Source: Mastacembelus armatus
Taxonomy: Eukaryota; Chordata; Actinopteri; Synbranchiformes; Mastacembelidae
Assembly: GCF_900324485.2 (NCBI RefSeq)
Contig: NC_046648.1
Span: 17,171,739-17,235,738, forward strand
Length of the DNA stretch: 64,000 nucleotides
Reading direction: 5' to 3'
Translations under genes and position numbers: made by a program
In this document: piece by piece, positions 1 to 11,436 of the stretch
Numbering within the stretch: the first letter of the stretch is position 1
Layout: each line of letters opens with the position of its first letter
Notes under the pieces: generated by a model
Databases searched by the model: none
Seen by the model: only the letters and a program-made list of their open reading frames with translations
Told to the model about the DNA's origin: nothing

Positions 1-96
1 TTAGAATAAGTTAGAAAACACCCTGCGCATAGACAGGCCGCTGGCCTGCACCAGTGATATTAACATTCAGTATGAGCAATATCTGAACAATAAAGT

Positions 97-108
97 ATGA
101 TGTCAGTG
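97..108 (+). other. Possible short first coding exon of the Kell-like gene
   Basis: The Kell-like reading frame enters at 347 in phase 0 through a splice acceptor, so an upstream coding exon with the ATG is required. The triplets ATG ATG TCA GTG at 97-108 are followed directly by GTGAGA, a reasonable donor, and would join in phase 0. Human KEL also starts with a short first exon. The match is tiny and the true first exon may lie left of the window, so this is a guess. The rest of 1-346 shows nothing else recognisable. Confidence 0.2.
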
Positions 109-346
109 GTGAGATCTCAGTAAATACAGTAGTCATGTCATTAGAGGAATAGTAGTATTAAAATTAAAATTAGCTTCATATCATGTGGTAGTTCTTGAAA
201 ATGTCAAACTGAGTTTCTGAACAGAATGAACTCAACAGTGTGATCAATACTTTCTTCTGAAAGTAATCAAAACAGGAATTCTTAAATATTTTCTTAAGCA
301 TGGGCACTTAGCCACTTATAATTTGTTTTCTCTTGCTAACCTCCAG

Positions 347-3300
347 CCTCAGCTATCGATCCAGCCAACGACACAGCCAGAACCTGAGAGGGGGATTCAG
401 CTTCCACCTCTGTTCCAGCTGCCATTCTCTACCCATCATCACTCTGAGAACCAGCAACAGACCCAGCTCCAGCCTGGGACACAGCTGTCTGAGTCTAACC
501 CAGAGCATCGTCACCAAGCAAAGCCAGTGTGGATTCACCATCGAAAGCTGCTTTTCCTCTTTTTGGGGTTCTCCTTGTGTGCTGCCATTCTGGGAATAAT
601 TTACTATATGCATCAGAATCTTCAAAATAGGAGCAATACCATAGGTACGTCCTCAGACAGTCACACTCATGCAACAATGTGACAATAAATACTGAATTTG
701 CCATTTTGTTTAACTCTCCTCTTATTCTTTTCTGCAGTGACTCCATGTCTCTCCCCAGCATGTCAGTGGGCCTCTGCACATCTGTCCATGTCTGATGATC
801 CATTCACGCAGCCCTGCGACTATTTCTTGTTCACATGTGGATCTGACATATTCCCACCAGAGAATGGGGGGAGACAAAGAGGTCAGGGTATCATTGGACA
901 TCCTCAGAATCAGAATGAAAAATCTATATGGCTACAGAGGAGAGGACAAGATAAGGAGAGAGAAGACAGGGGGCTGAGAGAGGAGACAATCCGGGACAGA
1001 AAAACTGAGCTGCTGCAGTATCTGAAGAAGATTTTAGGTAGTTTTAAGTTTTCAGCTAAAAATGCCATCTAAAATACACCACTCTGCTTTATCTAATCAC
1101 TTTCTTTGGTAAGAGAGCATCTTACATCACTGTATGGTTCAAATTGTATTTCTCTATATCTGTGTGTCAGAATCAAATGACAGCTCGAGTAGTTTGGCAG
1201 TGAAGAAGGCCAAAGGATTTTACAATTCCTGTTTGGACACAAGATCTATAGACACTGCTGGAGCAGAGCCGTTCCTCACACTCATCCAGGAAGTATGACA
1301 ATCTACCATTTCTACGCAGTTCCAAGGCTTAAAATTACTAAAACGGGATTGAAATGTTCCTTTACCTCCTCTCACTTCATAGGTTAAGGGGAAATCGCTT
1401 GTCCACCATGAATAACTATTCAGGCACTCTTTATTGAGTCACATGACTAAAATAGACTACTCAAGATCACAAGTAGTAATTTATCATACCTCAGAGGTAA
1501 CATGTCTTTTCCTTGTCTATAACACAACAATTTAGTTAATACATTTGAGTGCCTGGACTAAACAATATCAATGATTTCAGAATATCCGCTCTGTTAATTT
1601 GTGATAGGCGTTTGACTTATTTGTTGTTGATTGCCTGAAATGCCTGATGCAATATTTGTGAGACACATGTTTAAAGTTGTTTTTGTTAAGTTTATATCTG
1701 TGTCCCAGTCTTTTGATTCTGATGATCCCCTTATGTTTTTAATCTCTCACTTTCTCTCTCTCTGCAGCTGGGAGGTTGGGCTGTATCAGGCCAATGGAAT
1801 CACTCTGACTTCAACTCCACCCTTAGCCTGCTAATGAGAGACTATGCCACCTTTCCATTCTTCAACCTCTATGTGGGCAAAGACCCAAATGAAACTGCCC
1901 ACGAAACGACCAAAAGATACATACAGGCCAGTATCAATTAGGATCAAGTCCTAATATGCTTGCAGGAACACTTCCATAGCTTTGTGTTATTACTTTAACT
2001 CAAGTCTCCTCTTTATCAACAGATTGATCAGCCAGATCTGCTGATCCCCATTGAGTGGAACAGCAAGACACAGAAGTCTCAAGCTAAAACTGAGGTTGAT
2101 GACTTAGCTAGACTCTCACTGATTCAAGAGAAGTATTTTATTGAATACAACAATAATCATCCATCCTTCTAATGCATATCTTTATTTTTCTCCTGGCTCC
2201 TTTTACTCCAGACACTACGCCAATTCTTGGCGTCATGTCAGAGGTACCTGGCCCTGCTGGGGGCCATGCCCAGCAGCAACATGATTCATGCCGGCATATT
2301 CTTGGCTCTGTCCTCTGAGCTCGCTGTAGCTGCCGCCCCTCTGCACTATCGCCTGTCGAACGGACAACTTTATCAGCGCATGACCATCAAAGAGCTACAG
2401 GTACAGAGGAAGATTGTGCCACCATACACATGTAATGTCTCTGAATTCACTACAATAAAAAAGTCTTTATCCTAATGCTTTCACAGAGCCAGGCCCCTGC
2501 TATTGATTGGTTGGGCTGTCTGCAGGCTGTTTTCCATCCACTGCCCCTAATTGAAGACGATCATGTCCTTCTACATAACAGACCCTACATTATGCAAATG
2601 TCCCCTATCATTGGGAAATGGCTAAACGAGCATGAACTGAGCAGCAGGTACTGTAAGTGAGATGGAACAACCCATAATCAAATAAGCACAGGCTCTTTCC
2701 CTTTTATTCTATTTCCCCCCCTTTGATTCTTCATTTGATTCCACTCAGGGGTCCCCTTCAAACATACATGGTCCTGAATCTGCTCCATACCCTGATGCCT
2801 GCCCTGGACTCTAGATTTTCTGAAACAGCAAACAATTTATCTTTTGCTCTTGGAAACAATGAGAGGGTGAGTCAACATTTTCCAAGTAAGAAAAAAAAAT
2901 CAGGTCTATGAATTGATTTTGTTTGCACATGTCATCTCTGTGGGACTCTTTACCAGGTAGCTCCTCGCTGGAAACACTGTGTGTTGGAGACTGAGAAAGG
3001 GTTTGACTCAGTTCTTACACACCTTCTGAGTGAAAGGACTGCACACGGGGAGGTGAGGAGACACAGTGGGGCTTTGGAACATGATTGTTTCATTAAAGTT
3101 ACAAGGCCGGGAAGCAGAGCATAACATTTTTATTGTTCAACAGGCAGAGGAGATTATTCAAAACATCTTCTCTTCCTTCAAGTCCAAATTACATGAGCTC
3201 AAGTGGAAAGATGAGAAGTCTCTTCAGTTTGTTATGAAAAAGGTAACATAAAGAACATCACTAGACATTGTGCTTCTAGCTTTTATTATGGTCTGTTTTA

Positions 3301-5016
3301 GATGTTCATTAAACTCTGTCTATTTCCAGGTTCAGTCTTTAATTCCAAGGCTTTGGACTACAAAAGACATTTCTAGTGAAGCTGAGCTTGACCTTCTTTT
3401 CTCTGAGGTACATTTTAGACTTCCAATGGCTTTATCAGATTAGGGACTTTTTGAACAAGTAAATGTAACCCTATTTAAGGCCAACTAAGTCAATTAACTT
3501 TTTGTCAAATAGATGTTTTATTGTTCAAAACAGATTTTTTAAAAAATGTTTTTCCAAACTTACATTTATGTTTTAACTATTAATTCTTCCATCAGTGGTA
3601 AATGAGAATATGAGATATAAAATAGTGAATATGCATTTAGGTGCATTCTGTAAATTCAGGAATTCACCCATTTTATGGTTTGGGCATTTAGTTGCAACTT
3701 CTAAGAGCAGAGCAGCTGAAAAGAAAGAAAACCACTCACACCCCCCAACCTGTATGATTTCAGGTGTCGGTCAGCAACCAAAGCTTCTTCTCCAACTACG
3801 TCCAGCTACTGTCCCTGCAGCAAAAGAGACGCAATAAACTCTTGACTGAGCAGACTGAGATGGTTGACATGTGAGTTTCTGTCTACTAAAAGTTTATCAA
3901 TTCTCTCATTACTTATTTTTAGCATGTATAAAGCACCTTGGCTTAATTTGTGTGATATATAAATACATTTGATTTGATTTTATGATTGTTTTGAGTATCT
4001 GGTGAGTTCATCTTTTCTTAATTCTTTTAGTCTATCAGTTACACCATTTCTCCAGGGTAATGATCTCCTCTTTCCCATGGGAATGTTTATTCCTCCTCTC
4101 TTTCATCCAACCTATCCCAGGTAAAGTGCATACTACTTTAAAGAGAACTAATGACTTTTCATAGTATACTAATAATTGAACGCTATAGTATACTGTTTAT
4201 TTTTTTAACAGGGCAATGAATTATGGTGTAATGGGTTTCCTCATTGCGAAAGATATCCTCCACCTGCTTCTGCCTGACAGTAAGAGAAGTTCACATTTTT
4301 TTGCCATTATTTCGCCAATTTAGTGTTTAGTTTATGTGCACATAAATTACCATAATAATAAAATATTTTTTTAGACGTAAAAACTGCCTTCTCTACACTC
4401 TGCTGTTTACTGCAATCCCAAGACCATCTCTCTGATCTGTTGTAGTTTACTCCCAGAGTGAGTCAGTGCGTACTGTGGGGGAATGCGTGTGGGCTCACTA
4501 TCTCACTGTAACAGAAAAAGAAAGCAGAGGTGGAGCGTTTTCTCTGTCAGCAGTGCAGCAGCAGGAGGTGTGGGTGCAGTATTCTGCACTGCAGATAGCA
4601 TTGCAGGTGAGGAGCCATCTTTGGGCTTTAGGCTCTGTGTGACAACAACATTGAGCTCACATATTCATTAATATTTTGTACACTCTTTCTTCAGGCTTAT
4701 CATCAGAGTCTTAAGAACCGCCCAGCTGACACCTCCATCTCGGGATTGTCACACACTCGTCTGTTTCTCTCATCTTTTTCTCAGGTAATGTACTTTAATT
4801 ATCTTTCAACTTTTAGCTTCTTTGCTCTCAACTACAAAATCTGATATCATTTAATGTAATCTTTTGCAGGTTAACTGTGACTCTGACCCATACCGTGAAT
4901 TCATGCCCTTGGAACCCTCCTTCTTGATTACAGTCGTTTGTGTCAAATCTAACCTGTGTCCTACAAGCCTACAGTGTCCCAATAAAACTCAGCAGCATTT
5001 ATTACAAAAATGCTGA
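347..5016 (+). CDS. kel: Kell blood-group glycoprotein-like M13 metallopeptidase homologue, catalytic motifs lost (5' end incomplete)
   Basis: Seventeen exons are visible: 347-644, 738-1037, 1171-1292, 1768-1926, 2023-2094, 2212-2400, 2487-2647, 2749-2866, 2957-3052, 3144-3242, 3330-3407, 3764-3870, 4031-4120, 4212-4279, 4446-4606, 4695-4784 and 4870-5016. They encode 784 residues in one open frame. An N-terminal cytoplasmic tail is followed by one membrane anchor (KLLFLFLGFSLCAAILGIIY), giving a type II ectoprotein. Stretches close to human Kell include LGGWAVSGQWNHSDFNSTL, APAIDWLGCLQAVFHPLPL, LMPALDSRF and PPLFHPTYPRAMNYG. Human Kell (732 residues) is a zinc endopeptidase of the neprilysin/ECE family bound to XK. 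Here HELLH is replaced by KDILH, and the ENxxD, NAYY and RVHG motifs and the C-terminal CxxW are missing, so I infer no peptidase activity. The intron after 1926 starts with GC. AATAAA at 4981-4986 lies inside the last coding exon, with further copies downstream. The gene is intact rather than a pseudogene. Confidence 0.92.
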
Positions 5017-5970
5017 ATACAGTTCACTGACAGCCAGCAGGATTATTTTTTTTAACAAAAGAAATCGAACAAATAAATACATCTGGGGCCAAAAACATTA
5101 AGTAAACACACTGTGGATATTAGCAAACTGTTGTTTCAAAATAAGCTTATATAACATAATACCCATTTACCTACCTAAGTAACAACACAAAAACACTGAT
5201 GATTTTAGCCTTAGTTAAGATGTGTTTGCATGTTTTATTAGTTAAAAAAGTTGTTTATTGTAAATTGTAAATGGAAATAAAATTGAGTCATTTGAAAAAC
5301 AGATTTTATTTTTCTCTTTGAGTAGTGGTAGAAGTACCCCGACCCATCACTTTACTCAAATTACCAAGGCAGCAGTGTAAAACACATGAAAAAGTACAAC
5401 ATTGAAAATCCTATTTAAGAAAAGCAGGAATAAAATTAGCAGAAAAAACAAACATACTATCAAAAATAAAAGTAATGCTTCTGTGACTTAACAGCATTTT
5501 ATTGTTGTATCGTGAGGTGGAGCTAGTTTATCTACTTTACACAGCTAGGTATATTTCACAAAGGAATAAAGAGGAAAAAACACATTTTAGTCTTTTATAA
5601 TACCTATTTATTTAATACAGAAGTTGTTGCTGTTGTTGGATAGTTTAATTTAAAGCAAAACTAATGCTGTAAAACACATGTATATTAGTGTTTTTTAACA
5701 TTTCCCTGTGGAACAGGGAAAGTCTAAAGTGATGTTAGCATGAAAAGGTAATACCCAGGTAAATTACAAATAAGGTTAACCCCAAATTTGCTCATGAGTA
5801 AATGTACTTAGTCCTTTCCAACAGTTGTGGACACCGGTAACACAGCAACTAAAGAACTGTTATTATTTAAAACATATATATATTTGAAATTAAGCCTGTT
5901 CAACTTTCCAACAACCAGCGGGAGAGTTTTCATATTTCAAAGAGAAATGTGAAATACGCGAACAGCAAAA
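5017..5970. other. Intergenic AT-rich spacer (kel 3' UTR / H1-like upstream region)
   Basis: There is no coding potential here. The left part must contain the kel 3' UTR; AATAAA occurs near 5071 and 5275. A small perfect hairpin, TTTCCCTGT-GGA-ACAGGGAAA, lies at 5701-5721. No recognisable promoter motif precedes the H1-like start at 5971. Confidence 0.5.
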
Positions 5971-8193
5971 ATGCGGAGGAAGGTAACAACCAAACCAGCC
6001 TGCCAGTGGGGGCGCACACAGGGAGACCTTAGCAGCAACATCTCAGCGAAAGAAAAAACGCCTTTGACGCCCTCAAAACAAACAGAGGGGCTTAACGTTA
6101 CTAAAACCCCGACTGGGAAAGGCCTTGGAAAAGCTGGAGCCAGACGTCTGGGGCGGCTGCTGAAACGAGCCATCCAGGACCAGAAGGAGCTGACGGTGCG
6201 CGGGAAACTGGCTCTGCCCAGTGAGTAACGGCTGCAGTAACGTTACCTAGTAATTAGCGTCAATTAGCATTTAACTAGCTAAACACGAAGACGTCCAATT
6301 AACGATTTATCTTCTTGTTTTTGGAGACATACTATTTTTGTTAATATTTACAATCAACTTTCAACCCAGAATGGAGTGAAAACCAAAACATTTGTGCATT
6401 TTGGGATCCTTACTATCCCAATGTGTGACTACTTTGTAGGGTAACTAACGCTAACTAGTTAGTTCGAGTATTTTAACTTAAGTTACACTAACTAAAGCGT
6501 TGTTGCTTAGTTACCATGTTTTTGAGTTAAGAAAGAAATTAAGAAAAACTACAGATTGTTTTTAAAGTATCCAATTCTATCCATATATTATATGATATCA
6601 GATATTAATATTTTTTGTCAATTAACCCTACAGAAAATGAATTGGCTCCAGTTCGGATGATTCCCATGGTACCAGCTTGTAAATGTGAATATTTACTAGT
6701 TTTCCAGTTTTTCTTTTGACAATAAAGTGTCAAAAAAAAGTAATATTAAAAAAACAACAACATTGCATCAACCACAATTATATGAACTAACAGAATTAAA
6801 GCCTTAAAACTAGATTTTAACAGAGTCCACCCTCAACACCAGAAACACAAGATGGAGAATGGAGGCCTCATACTTAAGTGGTGCAAATTTTTATCAGATT
6901 TTATTTTAATCATATTATGCAGAACAAATCATGTGTAAATCTGCAGTTTTGGAGGCTGCTGTGGGTCTGTGTTTTTAATTCACAACTGTATTTTTACAAA
7001 AGTGATTTAAGTTATGTCCTTGGAACAGGATATTAACGTAATTTTGTTTTACTGATCTGCCAGAGACTCCCGTTCGCCTTTTCAAACACCAGATTGAAAG
7101 TGAGGCGGACAATGTGTCCACAACAAACACTGCACAAACAAAGCAAGCCTCACATCATGCCTCTCAACTCATACTCAGTGTGGTTTCCCACTGCAAAAAT
7201 CGAGGTGGCATCTCTATGGCAGAGCTCAAGCAGACACTGGCTGCTGCAGGCTATGATATCACCAAGAACAACAGACAAGTGAATGTGATGACTAAAAGGC
7301 TGGTTAACAATGAAACACTTGTACAAACTACAAGAAATGCAACAATCAGGCTTAGCAGAAAGGTAAAGAGCACTTACCTATTTAATATTTTAAGTTTAAA
7401 AAAAATAGCTCAAGGGGAACCAACCACAACACTAAGTGACATATGATAGGGCAGAAAATTGCTTTTGTAATGCTCTGTACATGTTATAAATGTGGCCATA
7501 GTGAGAGCAGCAGCAGTTTTCTTCCCCATGTAATGCAGTGTTGACTTCACCTTAAAAATTTAATTTACAAGTTGGAGACGAGATGTTCGTCTTGTCAATA
7601 ATAAAATTATTTCTGAATTTCAGAAAGTGACAGACACAACTAATCTAAGAATGACCTCCGTGAAATCCCCAAAACCACATGAAGATCTGAAGACAAGCAA
7701 AACGGCCAGCAAATCCCCCAAAGCAACAAAAAGGTCACAGAAACAACCCACAAAAACTCCAAAACAAAGAGGCATATCAGACAGACAGACAGGCAAGACG
7801 AGAAGACAAGCAGCTGTCAAACCAAGCAGCACACAAACCAAACCAAAAGCACAGAAACCAAAAGCCAAGACTCGCAAACCTACAGCCAAATCACAAAAAC
7901 TAAAAAACAAGACTCACAAGCCAGCAGGCAAATCGCAAAAACTAAAAAACAAGACTCACAAGCCAGCAGGCAAATCGCAAAAACTAAAAAACAAGACTCA
8001 CAAACCAGCAGGCAAATCGCAAAAACTAAAAAACAAGACTCACAAACCAGCAGGCAAATCACAAAAACAAAGACTGAAGACAGCCAAAGCAAGACAAAAA
8101 CCCACAGTGCCAGGAAGGATAAAAAAAAGATCTACAGCAAACAAAGCTGCAAGAGTGAGAAAGACAGCCAGGAAGGCTCAAAGGACTCGGTGA
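5971..8193 (+). CDS. Linker histone H1-like protein with repetitive lysine-rich tail
   Basis: Three exons (5971-6220, 7064-7362, 7624-8193) encode 372 residues. An upstream ATG at 5948 is stopped at once, so 5971 is the start. Exon 2 carries the winged-helix H15 globular domain (about residues 112-183), with typical H1 features such as GGISMAELKQTLAAAGYDI, KNNRQVNVMTKRLVN and ETLVQT. The protein should bind nucleosomal linker DNA through this domain. The C-terminal tail of about 190 residues is rich in Lys, Thr, Gln and Pro and contains four exact or near-exact 14-residue repeats (KSQKLKNKTHKPAG). Two introns and a long 110-residue N-terminus set it apart from intronless replication-dependent H1 genes and suggest a germline or oocyte/testis type of H1. 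I cannot assign orthology to H1-8, H1-7 or another named form. AATAAA at 8358-8363 fits its 3' end. Confidence 0.85.
7888..8055 (+). repeat. Four tandem copies of a 42-bp coding repeat
   Basis: Four head-to-tail 42-bp units lie in the last exon of the H1-like gene, each encoding KSQKLKNKTHKPAG. A partial fifth unit (AAATCACAAAAACAAAG) follows. Units differ by single bases such as tcacaa/tcgcaa and cacaag/cacaaa. The near-identity implies recent expansion or homogenisation. The period keeps the frame. Confidence 0.95.
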
Positions 8194-8793
8194 CGTCAAC
8201 CAGCACCAAACAGAAAAATATATAAATTTTACTGGGAAAGACAACGAAAACAGAGGCTTCCTAAAACAAAATTGCAATTAAAAACACAGCAACGAAGGAT
8301 CACCAGGAGAAGGACTTATTACTATTAGGGTGTATTTTATGGTGAGCACTCAGCAGTAATAAACCTTTTAGCAAACTGAAATTGTACATTTTGTAGTTAG
8401 GTTTCCTAATAGTTAAAATCACTAGTTTTCATTTTACACTTAGGGGGAAAAATCCCTGTATTATTTTTTTCTCCACTGTTCTATAGTGACATATCTCTCA
8501 GTATTAAAACAAATCATACGTTAAGTAATAATTCATTTTAATGTAATTGTACTGATCCATTATCCAAAAAGGACAAATTGTTACAGTTTGTAGAAAAACA
8601 GCCATGTTTCTGAATGGAAACTGGGTACAAAACCTAATGTGCATTCCACATAGTGGTCAAACACCATCACACTCTTGTACACATAACAGGATGTCTATAG
8701 TCCAATGGGGCTCTCATGTTCTCACATCCATTCCACGTCCATTGAAAAATTGTCTGTGTAATCCACTGACTCATCAGTAGTTCATTATAGCTG

Positions 8794-10121
8794 TCACAGG
8801 ACACCCCAGACCTCCTCAAAGGCAGAGCACATCTTGGCACAGGTCAGTGCAGCAGAGAGGGGGTAATTGCTGATGGACACAGTCTTTTCTGTGTAGTCCA
8901 CATTCACCTATTAAAGACAGCCAAATCAGTAAGACAGATATTTGACACCCCTAAGCAGTCAATCTGCTACCTTCTGAGGCCATTTCTCACCGCTCCATGT
9001 GCAAATGCTCCAATCACAATTGCGGCTGGTCCCTCTGGCACTAAAGACCGGGGGCAAACAGGCTCTCCTGCAGAGAAGGAGGTGGCGATTCGAGGGCAGC
9101 CAGGTGGCAGGTGGTCAGACACTGGATTTTTAATCATCCTCAGAAGCTTCTGTGGGCCATCGGCCGCCCTGACACTCAGCTTGTGCAGCAGCTGAACTGA
9201 GATAGAAAAAGGAAAAGTGAAAGATCAGGTACAGATGAGGTTAAGACCACCTGTTTTGTTCTTTAACTACACAAAAAGCCAATCATCATATACTATATAA
9301 ATAGAAAACACAACACAGGGCCTTGTTTACCCATGAGGCCACAGAAGCGGGTAAAGGTTCTTGGGATGCGCGTCTGTGGGTTGACCTCTATTAGGGCATT
9401 TTTCTCTGTGTGGATGTAAACCTGCAGCAGGCCTGCTCTGTTCAGTGGACTGTCCATCAGCATTAGAAGACACTGGTTTAAAAAAAAAACAAAAAAAAAC
9501 AACAACACTTAAGTAATAAATGTTTGTGGTAAAATACAACCTTTTAGCACTCATGGACTTTGTAGTTACTGTAAGTCTTGAAAAACCTGAAGATGGGAAA
9601 AAAGTAACTTTTAATCTTCTTCCACAGAAAATAATGTAACAAAGTGCACTGTTGTACACCTTGACATGCTGGTATATTGGTTGGGTCTACTTTTTAATAT
9701 ACGGGTTACTAGATATTCCTGAACAATATAGTGAGGGAAGGACTTACCTGATGTGTGATGTCTGGTCTTATATGCCCTGGATCTCTTCCACTTTTGATGA
9801 TTATATTTTTGTGTTGGTCACAGTTTAACAGCTCAAACGTTTTTCCGACCTGGAAAATACAAAACATACAAACAAACATGTATAAAGTGTTTCTACTGCT
9901 GTTACTTCGACTTGTAGCAGGTAGGGGCTGCATCCCAACAACAACACACAAATACAACCCTGCGGTTTTACCTTCACTGTTTCTAACGATGCCCCCTCCA
10001 GAATAACAACCAGTCTCCTCTCTGCCATACGGTCATGCAGGCTGCGGAGGTGTTTGGCTGGTTTGGGCTCATATTCGTCCAAATGTTCAAGACCACGCTT
10101 CTTCCCACCAGGAGCCGCCAT
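8794..10121 (-). CDS. emg1: EMG1, 18S rRNA N1-specific pseudouridine methyltransferase (NEP1)
   Basis: Five exons on the minus strand (10121-9972, 9849-9748, 9472-9331, 9196-8991, 8907-8794) give 237 residues; human EMG1 has 244. EMG1 is a SPOUT-fold methyltransferase acting on a hypermodified pseudouridine of 18S rRNA, and also a structural small-subunit processome factor in the nucleolus. Diagnostic stretches are [100 protein letters not shown] and [15 protein letters not shown]. The N-terminus is short and lysine/arginine-rich, as usual for the family. All junctions are GT-AG and in phase. It is divergent from nop2, another rRNA-modification gene, and convergent with the H1-like gene. Confidence 0.97.
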
Positions 10122-10596
10122 GATACCGTCTGCAGGGACAGTCGCAGATTGCGTGCGTCACGGCAAAAAATGCGCGTTCACAAGTGGATTTAGGCATTAA
10201 CGAGTAGATAAATGTACATTTAAATATATTACTACATCTGTTGATGCGCCGAAGCGGTTATTTTGCATAAATAAAAGCTTATATTAATCGAATTTACAAA
10301 TTTCACAGTGTAAAATGTGATGGACAAACCCCACAAAGGATTAGCAGTATTTTCTCTTTTCCTTCATTATTGTACATGTGTTAAAAACTGTAACATTTCA
10401 ACAAAACAAAAAGCTTAAGTGCACAATTAACGACTATAATGACATAATGTGACAGTGTGTGTGCGCGCTCATGTAGGCAGCGTCACTTTTGTGCGCCGGA
10501 TGTTCCTCTGCAACGTGTTGAAGGAAAATTCACGTGTGAACGTTTAATCTGGCACCCTACATTCAGAAGTTGGATCAAAAACTAGCAGATTAATAG
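10122..10596. promoter_or_regulatory. Bidirectional promoter interval emg1/nop2 and nop2 5' UTR exon
   Basis: The emg1 start codon ends at 10121 on the minus strand. An untranslated nop2 exon appears to end at 10596 (AATAG|GTAAGT) and splices to 11415. Both promoters must therefore lie within about 400 bp. A canonical E-box CACGTG sits at 10531-10536 and an ETS-like CCGGATGT at 10496-10503. No TATA box is apparent. MYC-type E-boxes are typical of ribosome-biogenesis genes, so co-regulation of the pair is a reasonable inference. Confidence 0.6.
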
Positions 10597-11436
10597 GTAA
10601 GTACGTGAATAGTTGTTGCTGAGAGTCGCTCATTAAGTAAATGCACAGTGTCAAGTGTTAGTGACCGAAGCTCGTGTTGCTAAAGCAGCATGTGGAGCTA
10701 GGGCAGCTAGATGTCGGTGCTCAAGTGGTTATTACTTTGTAACTCTTGTCACCGTGGAAGCTCATTTATATTTGTCCCTTAATTTAACATCTGTGCACTT
10801 ATGTCTCAAACAACAAATTGCCACAAACTAGATGGAAATAAAAGTAACGAGTCTAAAGCTACATTATGATGGACGGTGAAATATAAACGGACCTTTAATT
10901 ATAGAAAAGAACCTGTTGTAATCTCGACATAAGACACTTGTTGACGATAACATAGTGTGTGTGTCTGATTGTGGAAGATATATGGAGTTGTTCTAGTCTG
11001 TTACAGGTTTACTATGGCTTCCCACAATCCCTGCTGAGTGACTTGCCATGTAATTTTTAAAGATCTCAAACGGCGTTATTAACATCCTCTCACATTTTGC
11101 TGGTGCTGTAAACTAATCATTGCTAGTTTTGCTGCCATCATTATAAGATTAAGATATACAGTACCAGTGAAATGTTAGGATGCACATTACCATGCAATGT
11201 GTTGTCTTTGTTTCTGTTATGTAATAAGCAGTTACTTTAATTTAAGCATAACATATTCATGCCATCTTCCTAGTCCTGCTTTTATGTTCTTCCTGATGAT
11301 TGAATCCAGTCACGACACATAATGGTAAAAATACAGGACCAGCAGTGGCCCCTGCTTGTTCTTTCTTATTTTGCACAGGCTTTTAATACTGTCTTGTTTT
11401 CTCCTGCTTTTCAGGGCGTCTGTGTAGCTCAGAGTC

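Noticed and set aside
7880-8277. Minus-strand Leu/Cys/Phe-rich repeated open frames
   Set aside because: They are the complement of the lysine-rich H1 tail repeats, not a membrane protein.
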